Of a stretch of 63,810 nt of DNA, positions 56,765 through 63,810 are shown piece by piece. Made by a program: the position numbers and the translations under genes. Location: the NCBI GenBank assembly GCA_012270965.1, contig JAAXHJ010000098.1:1-63810 (forward strand). The letters are read 5' to 3'. This DNA comes from Candidatus Palauibacter poriticola. Lineage in GTDB: Bacteria; Gemmatimonadota; Gemmatimonadetes; Palauibacterales; Palauibacteraceae. Numbering within the stretch: position 1 is the first letter of the stretch; each line of letters opens with the position of its first letter. The notes below the pieces were generated by a model. The model was given only the letters and a program-made list of their open reading frames with translations, was not told the DNA's origin and did no database searches.

Positions 56765-59059
56765 GTGCGTCGCGTGACCGCCGTCCGGAGAGTTGGCGGG
56801 TTCCCGTCCGGAATCGGCCTGGTGGCCAGCGTCGGCGTGGCGCTGGCGGCGGTGCCGCCGGGGGTCGGGGCGGCGCAGGACGGCGGACGGGGGAAGCCCC
56901 CCGTGCCTCTCCATCGCCTCGAGGACCAGGGCCACATCCACCCCGACGGCTTCGTCGATGAGCCCGCTTGGGCGGACATCGACCCCGTCCCGCTCGTGAT
57001 GTATTCGCCCACCTACGGCGGAATTCTCACCGAAGAGACGCGGATCCGGATCGCCTACGATGCCCGGTATCTGTATGTCTCGGGGCAGCTGTTCGATTCC
57101 GATCTCGGCGGGATCCGCGCGAACAGTTTCTCCCGCGACGGGTTCAGCGGCGACGACCAGTTCTCCGTCGTGATCGACAGCTACAACGACCACGAGACGG
57201 CCGTGGCCTTCGTCGTGAACCCCAACGGCGCGCGATCCGACCGCGCGGTCTGGGGCGACGCGGAGTGGACCGCGGGCACCCGGCCGTTCAACAGCGACTG
57301 GAACGCGCACTGGGACGCCGCCGTTCAGCGGACGAACGACGGCTGGTCGGCGGAGATGCGGATCCCGTTCTCGACGCTCGGGTTCCAGAATACGGGCGGG
57401 GAGGTGACGATGGGGCTCATCGTCTACCGCTCGATTTCGCGCAAGAACGAGCGCCACGTCTACCCCGACATCTCTCCCGAGTACGGGTTCTTCGGCTTCG
57501 GGAAACCATCGCTGGCGCAGCGGGTCACCTTCAGGGACGTGGACCGCACGAATCCGATCTACGTGACGCCCTATGTCCTCGGCGGGATGACGCAGATCCC
57601 GACGCTGCGCGAACCGCCGGACGTGCAAGCGGCGTACTGGGAGACGGCGGACGACCCCACGGGTGAACCGGGTCTCGACTTCAGATATTCGCCATCGTCG
57701 AACCTGTCGATCGACCTCACCGCAAATACGGACTTCGCACAGGTGGAGGCGGACGACCAGCAGATCAACGTCACGCGGTTCCCGCTCTTCTTCCCGGAGA
57801 AACGACAGTTCTTCCAGGAACGTTCGGCGACTTTCGACTTCGCGACCGGCGGAGTCACCGACCGGGTCTTCTTCAGCCGCCGGATCGGACTCGACCGCGG
57901 CGAACTCGTACGCATTTACGGGGGAGCGCGCGTGGTGGGCCGGGCCGGCGGGCTCGATTTCGGGATGCTGAACATGCAGACGGCCCCCAGAGCCGGCCGG
58001 CCCGGGGAAAACATGGGCGTGCTGCGGCTCAAGCAGCAGATCTTCAATCAAAATTCGTCGGTCGGCGGAATCGTCACGACGCGCATCGATGCGTCCGGCA
58101 AGGCGAACGTGGTCTACGGCGCGGACAGCGAGGTTCGGGTGTTCGGGGACGAGTACCTGACGCTGCGGTGGGCCCAGTCCTTCGACGACGATGTCGTGGA
58201 GCGCAACCCGCTAGACGCGGGAACCTTCTTCGCGCAGTTCGAGCGGAGGCGCCAGGAGGGGTTCGCCTACAGCGCGCAGTATCGCCGCGTCGGGGACGAC
58301 TATCTGCCGCGCCTGGGTTTCCAGCTGCGGAACGAGTTCACGCTCTTCGGCGGGTCGGCCGGCTATTCCTGGTTCATGGGCGCCGACTCGGAGCTGCGCG
58401 CCGTGACGCTCAGCGGCGAAACGCAGCACTACTACCGGAACGTGGATCTTACGCCTGAGTCGCGAGTTATCGCTCCTCAAGTGATGATCGGCATGAAGTC
58501 GGGCACTTTCCTGATGCTCACGTCCCGTTCGAGCTTCGAAAGCATCCGGAACCCGTTCACGATCGCGGGGCTGACGATCGATCCGGGGGAATACTGGTTC
58601 CACGAAGCGGAAGCCTCGCTCCGGCTCTCCCGCGGCGGCCTCGTGCGGGGGGAAATCGGGGGTTCGGCCGGGAGCTTCTACGACGGTCGCCGGGTGAGCC
58701 TTCGCCTGAGTCCGGCGCTGAATCTATCCCGGCATTTCGAGCTTCGCCCGAGCTACGACATCAACCGCTTCGAGTTGCCGAACCGCGACTTCCTGACGAC
58801 ACATCTGGCGAGACTCAATCTGGATTTCGCCCTTGACACACACCTGTCGCTGAGCACGCTGGCCCAGTACAACTCCACCACGGACCAAGTGAGCGTCAAC
58901 GCGCGCTTCCGCTACCACTTCCGCGAGGGCGTGGATCTGTGGGTGGTCTACAACGAAGGCTACTTCATGGACCGCGCGAACGGCGGCATCGATCCGCGCC
59001 GCCCGTTGTCGTCCGGTCGGGCGCTAATGGTGAAGTACTCCCACACGTTCACGTTCTGA
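56765..59059 (+). CDS. DUF5916 outer-membrane protein, paralogue 3
   Basis: A 764-aa third paralogue beginning with a GTG 4 nt after the paralogue 2 stop. Signal peptide ends near GVGAAQ. It keeps the CBM9-like domain (HPDGFVDEPAWADIDPVP, DWNAHWDAAVQRTNDGW) and the barrel marks NTDFAQVEADDQQ and FFPEKRQFFQERSATFDF, ending KYSHTFTF. It is more diverged than the other two, for example AFVVNPNGARSD where the others have WFGTTPAGVR. Shared architecture suggests different ligands for similar receptors or transporters. Confidence 0.87.
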   Translation: MRRVTAVRRVGGFPSGIGLVASVGVALAAVPPGVGAAQDGGRGKPPVPLHRLEDQGHIHPDGFVDEPAWADIDPVPLVMYSPTYGGILTEETRIRIAYDARYLYVSGQLFDSDLGGIRANSFSRDGFSGDDQFSVVIDSYNDHETAVAFVVNPNGARSDRAVWGDAEWTAGTRPFNSDWNAHWDAAVQRTNDGWSAEMRIPFSTLGFQNTGGEVTMGLIVYRSISRKNERHVYPDISPEYGFFGFGKPSLAQRVTFRDVDRTNPIYVTPYVLGGMTQIPTLREPPDVQAAYWETADDPTGEPGLDFRYSPSSNLSIDLTANTDFAQVEADDQQINVTRFPLFFPEKRQFFQERSATFDFATGGVTDRVFFSRRIGLDRGELVRIYGGARVVGRAGGLDFGMLNMQTAPRAGRPGENMGVLRLKQQIFNQNSSVGGIVTTRIDASGKANVVYGADSEVRVFGDEYLTLRWAQSFDDDVVERNPLDAGTFFAQFERRRQEGFAYSAQYRRVGDDYLPRLGFQLRNEFTLFGGSAGYSWFMGADSELRAVTLSGETQHYYRNVDLTPESRVIAPQVMIGMKSGTFLMLTSRSSFESIRNPFTIAGLTIDPGEYWFHEAEASLRLSRGGLVRGEIGGSAGSFYDGRRVSLRLSPALNLSRHFELRPSYDINRFELPNRDFLTTHLARLNLDFALDTHLSLSTLAQYNSTTDQVSVNARFRYHFREGVDLWVVYNEGYFMDRANGGIDPRRPLSSGRALMVKYSHTFTF

Positions 59060-59099
59060 TTCGCCTGGGTCCACCCCCACCATCCGGTCTGGTCGCGGA

Positions 59100-60425
59100 T
59101 CACCCGCCGCTTGGTCGCATGACGTCATGGACGCGTACGTATTCCACGTCGAGTTCGTCCTTCCATACGCCGAGGAGATAATCGCGGCCGATGGACATCG
59201 GTCGAAGACGGGCCGGCATCGTCGCGTCGCCAAGGTGCGTTCCGCCGGCACCGTAGACGCTCCAACGCGTGTGACCCCGCCGGGCCGCATCGACATCGAA
59301 TTCCTCCACCCACAGTTCGCCGTCCTCCTGCAGGGCCAGTGACGAGAACGCGGGCATCGTCGTCGGGAACTCGATCCCGTCGTACAGCCTCCGACGTCTC
59401 TCCCGGAGTTCGGGGTCGGAGATGACCGAAAGCCGGCCTTGGATCCAAGCGTTCCGGTCGCCTGTGGTCACGGTGCCGGACACCCGAGCGCGGCGCACCG
59501 TGTACATCAAATCTCCGCTCGCGTCGGTGACGCGAATCTCATAGTCCGCCGTGTTGCCAAAGGCCACAGCCCCCCAAGCCGCGTCTGCCTGAAAGGTCTT
59601 GAGAAACGGCAGGTCAAGCACGGAGCTCGTCATGGATATCGTCCCCGAGCCTCCGTCATCCCTTTGATCCTGAACCTGGGTGAGGAAAAGGGATTCGCTG
59701 CCCTTCAGCTCGCCGATTCGTGAAGCCAGTCTTCCCTCGCGGTCGAAGGACAGAAGCTCGATCATTGGTCGCCGTAGGCGGAGGGATTCGCTGTACGTCG
59801 CCGACGGTCGCGCGCGACCGAGAGAGTCGGATGAATCTCGCCCCGAGCGGGCTGATGTCGATGTCCGGAATGCCACCAACTCGCCGGCAGGGGTCCAGCC
59901 TGCCGCCTGCAAGCCCGGGCCGAAGCCGAACCCCGCGGGCAATGCGGACCTGATGTCTATACGCCTGGTTCTCAGGAATGCCCCGTCGGCGCTGAAAACA
60001 GAGATCCGGCCAGTCCGATCATCGTAGGTAAACAGCGTGTCGTCCGATCCGACCCCGAGCGTTGCCAGTGAGAGGAACGCGCCGGGACCGTCACCAGAGC
60101 CACCCGCGGCGAAAAGAAAGTTGCCGTCGGGGGCGAAGAACATGACTTCCGAGGTGCCGCGGTTCGCCACGACGATCCGTCCGTCCGAGAGCATGACGGC
60201 CCCCACGATATCGTAAAATACCGCGTCTCCGTCGCTGGACGATCCCACTTGGATCCGTGGCTCGTCGGCGATCCGCCGTTCCAGCCGCGCCTCCCGGGAT
60301 CCGGCCGCCCGACCTTCTACGACCCTCGCGCCGGCGTCGTCTCGGTCCGCCTGGCGGCAACCTGCAACGAGAGCCAAGATTCCCGCCGCGACTGCCAGGC
60401 GGGCCAACGAACGCCGGGAGGGCAT
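59100..60425 (-). CDS. Six-bladed beta-propeller lipoprotein
   Basis: A 441-aa exported protein; signal peptide with lipobox ILALVAGC, lipidated Cys23. The body shows repeated propeller-type strands: GAVMLSDGRIVVANRGTSEV, FAPDGNFLFAAGGSGDGPG, FTYDDRTGRISVFSADGAFL, LALQEDGELWVEEFD. This is the 6-bladed/NHL-like propeller pattern. It is the last gene of a three-gene minus-strand set, 11 nt after the PDZ gene stop, and ends convergent to paralogue 3 with a 40-bp gap. Confidence 0.82.
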   Translation of the reverse strand: MPSRRSLARLAVAAGILALVAGCRQADRDDAGARVVEGRAAGSREARLERRIADEPRIQVGSSSDGDAVFYDIVGAVMLSDGRIVVANRGTSEVMFFAPDGNFLFAAGGSGDGPGAFLSLATLGVGSDDTLFTYDDRTGRISVFSADGAFLRTRRIDIRSALPAGFGFGPGLQAAGWTPAGELVAFRTSTSARSGRDSSDSLGRARPSATYSESLRLRRPMIELLSFDREGRLASRIGELKGSESLFLTQVQDQRDDGGSGTISMTSSVLDLPFLKTFQADAAWGAVAFGNTADYEIRVTDASGDLMYTVRRARVSGTVTTGDRNAWIQGRLSVISDPELRERRRRLYDGIEFPTTMPAFSSLALQEDGELWVEEFDVDAARRGHTRWSVYGAGGTHLGDATMPARLRPMSIGRDYLLGVWKDELDVEYVRVHDVMRPSGG

Positions 60426-60436
60426 CGGACCAGCCG

Positions 60437-60874
60437 TCAGTGCAGAGCTCCTCGGGCCACCGCAACCAGGACGACGCTGAGCACGTCTTCGCCGCGCCTT
60501 ACTTCGAGTGTGTATCGCCTTCCGGGGATCCGTCCGGGAAACGGATTCGTGCGTGCGGAGATACCATCAACTGTCAGGATTGCATCACCCGGCCGCAGTC
60601 CGGCCTTATGGGCCGGCCCGTCGCAAACCACGGCGGATATGGTCGGATGTTCGGACCAATTCGCTGCGCCGTCACGGAACTCAACGCTGCCACCCCAAGC
60701 CATTCCCAGCGTACCCGGAGCTGGGGTGCCAGCCACTATCTCCATTGATTCCGATAACGCCTTGGAATCGACGCATCCCGTCTCGAGCGGATCGGCATCC
60801 TGGCCGTGGAGCGTAGCCGCCGACATCAAGAAGAGAAGCACCGCTGCCAAGGCGGTTACTCCACGCAGTCGCAC
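60437..60874 (-). CDS. Exported PDZ-domain protein
   Basis: A 145-aa protein with a signal peptide (VRLRGVTALAAVLLFLMSAA, cleavage near LHGQ) and a single PDZ domain at about 75-140 containing GPAHKAGLRPGDAILTVDG. No protease domain is attached. GTG at 60874 is chosen as it begins the signal peptide; it lies within the 3' end of the Cys-rich gene (19-nt overlap), so translation is probably coupled. A periplasmic adaptor or peptide-tail binder is possible. Confidence 0.75.
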   Translation of the reverse strand: MRLRGVTALAAVLLFLMSAATLHGQDADPLETGCVDSKALSESMEIVAGTPAPGTLGMAWGGSVEFRDGAANWSEHPTISAVVCDGPAHKAGLRPGDAILTVDGISARTNPFPGRIPGRRYTLEVRRGEDVLSVVLVAVARGALH

Positions 60875-61170
60875 TTGACGCTCTTGAGCTTCCCATCGTC
60901 GCAATCGAAGGAACACTTGGCGCTGCCACCGCACAACTTGGCTGCCTGGTCCGCAAGCTTTTCACCCTCCGCTTGGTCGATGCAAAGTGCAGCGCAAGAA
61001 AGGGTCGGAGCATCGTCGATCAACGTCATTGGAGCGGCATCGGTAGAATGCAGCACTCCTGCACTCCGATTTGACGCCGATGCTGCATCGGACATCCCGG
61101 CGAACACGAAGAAGATCGTGATCGCCCCAAGCAATGCCCCGAACATGCCGTTGCTCTGTCGAGACCGCAT
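60856..61170 (-). CDS. Small secreted cysteine-rich protein
   Basis: A 104-aa protein with a signal peptide (GMFGALLGAITIFFVFAGM, cleavage near SDAASA) and a mature part with seven Cys: 59, 63, 80, 86, 90, 100 and 102, ending KCDCVE. ATG at 61170 has AGGAG 9 nt upstream. No family was recognised. Small size, export and a Cys-rich C-terminus suggest a disulfide-stabilised or metal-binding secreted peptide, or a precursor that is processed. It heads the set with the PDZ and propeller genes. Confidence 0.75.
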   Translation of the reverse strand: MRSRQSNGMFGALLGAITIFFVFAGMSDAASASNRSAGVLHSTDAAPMTLIDDAPTLSCAALCIDQAEGEKLADQAAKLCGGSAKCSFDCDDGKLKSVKCDCVE

Positions 61171-61219
61171 TCTTCGATTCTCCTGACTGAAGGAATCCAG
61201 CATGTCGGCACGAGAGCAC

Positions 61220-61249
61220 ACGATACGTTACCGAGCGTAGAGGGCACAA
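61220..61249 (-). promoter_or_regulatory. Possible promoter of the Cys-rich/PDZ/propeller set
   Basis: On the minus strand TTGTGC (61249-61244), an 18-nt spacer and TATCGT (61225-61220) lie about 50 bp before the ATG at 61170. Moderate match only; it differs from the TAGCTT type. Confidence 0.35.
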
Positions 61250-61391
61250 GGAGAATCATGGTGGCTCACGAGTTTACATAATGTGTGTTATGCGCCATCT
61301 CGTGCATGGCGAGGAAGGTCGCGAATTCGCGTGCTGCGAGCCGCGCACCAAACGCTCACATCACCCCCAAGCGTCGCGATGGGACGGCGGA

Positions 61392-63810
61392 TCACCGCCA
61401 GCCGCGATTGTGGATTCGCAGCAGCATTGCGGTGTCGGGACCACCGTCATGGCGCTGCTGGTGCGTCAGCTCCAAGCTCATCATCAGGCCCAGGCGTTCG
61501 CTCAGGCTCGTCCCGCCTCCTACGCGGAATCCCGGACCCGTTCGCCAGCCGTCCGTGAGGGTGGCGCGCAGCTCCCGTCGCGGTCCGTCCCGCCCTTGCC
61601 AGCCGTACTCCAGCGTCGCCTCGTAGCTGCCGGGCCGGGCACCGGCCGAGCGCGGGGCACCGGAACCCGGCGGAATCGGTGCGACACTGGATATGTCGGA
61701 CGCGAGCCACTGCATCGCGCTGGCTTGGGGATTGCCCCAGGAGGGTGCCAGCGACACGCGCAGACCCCGGCCGCGAACGCCGGGATCCAGCGACACCGCC
61801 CCGCTCGCGCTCCAGTTCTGGAAGCGATCATCCTGGTGCAGAAGCGTGTACCGCCCCTCGTATGTGAGATCGAGGCCGAGTTCGGAGTTCAGGAGGGACA
61901 TCCGCGCACCCAGCTCCAAGCCGCTGCCGGAGATGCCGTAGCCTTCGTCCACACGACCGCCGGCTTCGAAGACAAGTGACATGCTCGATGTCGCGCCCGA
62001 CCGGTTCAACCGGCTCTCCAGCAGCATCCGCGCGCGCTGCGCATGCACGTTCATCCAGGTGGAGGGATCGTCCGCGCGGTCGGCGGACAGTGTGGTCGAG
62101 AAGGCGTCCCCCTTGAGCGCAAGCCCCCAACCGTTGCGTGCGGACGTGACCTCGCGGCGCACGCCCACGGCGGTCAGACTCCTGGCCAAGCCCGCCGACT
62201 CGGCGCCCAAGCCGTCCGTCAATCGAACTTTGCCGGAACCGCGTCCGTACAGTCCCCAGATGTTGAAGCCGCCGACGGTCAGCCGCAGGTAGGGCAGAAC
62301 TGAGCGCAGAAGGATGTCCGCTTCGCCTTGGAACGCCGAAGCGTCGCTCGCTCGGTGGTATTCGACCTGGTCTCCGGTGCGGGACACGGCCACCCCCAGG
62401 AGCAGATGGTCGCCGAGCTGGTGATCCACTCCGGCGTAGACGGTCTTCAATCGACCCTCTGTTCCGTAGCCGTTCGATTCTGCGGCGAAACCGCTCATGG
62501 TGAAGCGGCCCCACAAGCCCAAGCCTCCCGAGCAGGCCCCGTCCGCCTCGGTGGCGCCGATCCGCGTCTCGTACTGGCGCGGCAGCGTTGACTGCAACCT
62601 GCCCCAAAGGTCTGCGGAGGAAACGGCAGGTGCCGGCGAGGGAACCGGCTCCCGCGGAGCGGTGCCGAGCTCTCCTGCGATTAGTGATTGCACGCCCGTC
62701 CTCACGGACGAGGCGACACCCGCCGGGCTGGGCGGAATGACCCGGCAGGTGGACCGGGCCATCGACTCCATGCGTCCGCCGATCGCGGCCAGCGCATCCG
62801 ACGCCAACGTGCGGCCAACGCCCGCGAGCACGCCCCTAAGCGCCGTCTCGCGCGCTCCTTCAGTGTCGTCGTCCAAGATCGCGCCTTCGGCTTCCGCCGT
62901 GCGGAGCACTGCACCCGTCGGGTTGGAAAGGATGATCCGCAGGACCTCGTCCGCCTCCGGCATGTCGTCGTCGACGACCCTGACATGGACCGTCGCGGCA
63001 GTGTCTCCCGGTGCGAAGCGGAGTGTTCCCGATGCCGCGATGTAGTCCTCACCGGCCATGGCGGTCCCGTTCGCGGTTGCCCACTCGACCGTCACCGGAG
63101 TGGGTTTGGGAAGGCTCAGATTGACGTTGAAGGCCATCCCGAACCAAAGATCGGCCCCCTCCCCTTCGGACACGCTTGCCGCGAACACCGACAGCGCCGC
63201 CTGGTCGTCGTCCACGAGATGCACGCGCACGATCGGAACGGCTACGCCATCGTATCCGCCGCCGGAGGCCGTGTGGGAGATGGTGGCGCTGCGTCCGTCG
63301 TTGTCGATGTCGTCGTCCAGGGCCGTCACGCTGACGATCTTGGCCGTGTTCCAGTCGGCTGCGGTGAAGGAAAGCGACGAGGGGGACACCGTGGCGGCGG
63401 TCGTATCGCTGGTCGTGGCCACGACGGTGACGGTGCCTGCGGGCTCGGAGTTGAGCTTGATGGTGTAGGTGCCGGTGGCGCCCTCGATCACGATCAGGCT
63501 GGCCTTGGAGACGACGATGTCCCGGTTATCGTCGTCGGCGACGGTGAGCGTCACGTCGGCGGGCCCGCTCACGCCGCCGGAGTTGGCGGCGGAGCCGGAG
63601 ACGGCGAAGGTCTTGTCGGGCGCGTCCGACGGGTTGTCGGCGGCGGTGATGGTGACGGTTCCCGTGCTCGCGGTCTCCCCCGCCGCGATGGTGAGCGTCG
63701 CGTTGGCGGAGAGCGTCACGTCGCCCGCGGAGGCGCCCTGGTTGGGCGAGACCGACACCGTCACCGTGGTCTCCGCGGCCGAGCCGTGGTCGAGCGAGGC
63801 GGTCACCGCG
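61392..63810 (-). CDS. Partial surface protein with Calx-beta-like repeats and autotransporter-like barrel
   Basis: Open from the window edge (5' end missing) to the TGA at 61392-61394; 805 residues seen. The N-terminal part has Ig/Calx-beta-like repeats with D-D-D ends (LTVADDD, HLVDDD, AILDDD), including EWATANGTAMAGEDYIAASG, the Calx-beta core. After a Pro/Ala linker (about 385) comes a long strand-rich domain starting LWGRFTMSGFAAESNGYG and ending in HNRGWR, resembling an autotransporter-type barrel. Likely a cell-surface adhesin or Ca-binding protein. It is upstream of the Cys-rich set on the same strand with a 221-bp gap. Confidence 0.78.
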   Translation of the reverse strand, partial: AVTASLDHGSAAETTVTVSVSPNQGASAGDVTLSANATLTIAAGETASTGTVTITAADNPSDAPDKTFAVSGSAANSGGVSGPADVTLTVADDDNRDIVVSKASLIVIEGATGTYTIKLNSEPAGTVTVVATTSDTTAATVSPSSLSFTAADWNTAKIVSVTALDDDIDNDGRSATISHTASGGGYDGVAVPIVRVHLVDDDQAALSVFAASVSEGEGADLWFGMAFNVNLSLPKPTPVTVEWATANGTAMAGEDYIAASGTLRFAPGDTAATVHVRVVDDDMPEADEVLRIILSNPTGAVLRTAEAEGAILDDDTEGARETALRGVLAGVGRTLASDALAAIGGRMESMARSTCRVIPPSPAGVASSVRTGVQSLIAGELGTAPREPVPSPAPAVSSADLWGRLQSTLPRQYETRIGATEADGACSGGLGLWGRFTMSGFAAESNGYGTEGRLKTVYAGVDHQLGDHLLLGVAVSRTGDQVEYHRASDASAFQGEADILLRSVLPYLRLTVGGFNIWGLYGRGSGKVRLTDGLGAESAGLARSLTAVGVRREVTSARNGWGLALKGDAFSTTLSADRADDPSTWMNVHAQRARMLLESRLNRSGATSSMSLVFEAGGRVDEGYGISGSGLELGARMSLLNSELGLDLTYEGRYTLLHQDDRFQNWSASGAVSLDPGVRGRGLRVSLAPSWGNPQASAMQWLASDISSVAPIPPGSGAPRSAGARPGSYEATLEYGWQGRDGPRRELRATLTDGWRTGPGFRVGGGTSLSERLGLMMSLELTHQQRHDGGPDTAMLLRIHNRGWR

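Overview
The window is about 64 kb of very G+C-rich, tightly packed bacterial DNA from a Gram-negative, respiring organism: it has a complete proton-pumping NADH dehydrogenase, KDO/LPS synthesis and export genes, outer-membrane barrels and lipoproteins. Three tandem DUF5916-type outer-membrane proteins, a six-bladed-propeller lipoprotein, many GTG/TTG starts and stop/start overlaps of 1-8 nt fit Gemmatimonadota or a close relative. That assignment is inference from gene content; no rRNA or tRNA gene is present to settle it.

Layout. 1-1961 (minus): a partial exported lipoprotein and an alpha/beta hydrolase. 2131-16603 (plus): the nuoA-N operon (NuoC and NuoD fused), whose last gene overlaps a phosphomannomutase/phosphoglucomutase gene (16603-17970). 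18126-20200: sucCD, then a CBS-pair gene and ndk. 21130-26567: DUF177-rpmF-plsX-fabD-fabG-acpP-fabF, a lipid-synthesis cluster lacking fabH. 26649-29198: purE-like, ispF, a DedA membrane protein and xerD. 29244-30872: an unrecognised barrel protein followed by a good terminator. 31028-39990: kdsB-pyrG-kdsA-kdsC-lptC-lptA-like-lptB-rpoN, one uninterrupted unit for KDO synthesis and LPS export, driven from a sigma70-like promoter at 30958. 39987-50033: a surface-glycan island with a GT2, a GT-C enzyme, a flippase-like and a YfhO-like membrane protein, a frameshifted AT-richer methyltransferase, then on the minus strand GT4, wecB and a TylF-like methyltransferase. 50267-59059: polyprenyl-phosphate glycosyltransferase, voltage-gated K+ channel, and three DUF5916 paralogues in a row. 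59100-61170 (minus): a small cassette of Cys-rich secreted protein, PDZ protein and beta-propeller lipoprotein. 61392-63810 (minus, partial): a Calx-beta/autotransporter-like surface protein.

Most of the window is housekeeping. The signals most worth a second look are: (i) repeated short tandem duplications sitting on gene boundaries, the most striking being a ladder of three overlapping mini-ORFs leading into nuoG; (ii) a recurring promoter, TTGNCN-17 nt-TAGCTT, found at three divergent or operon-head positions; (iii) the Cys-rich/PDZ/propeller cassette; and (iv) the broken methyltransferase in the glycan island. No CRISPR array, insertion sequence, rRNA or tRNA was recognised, and no gene-free stretch exceeds 300 bases.
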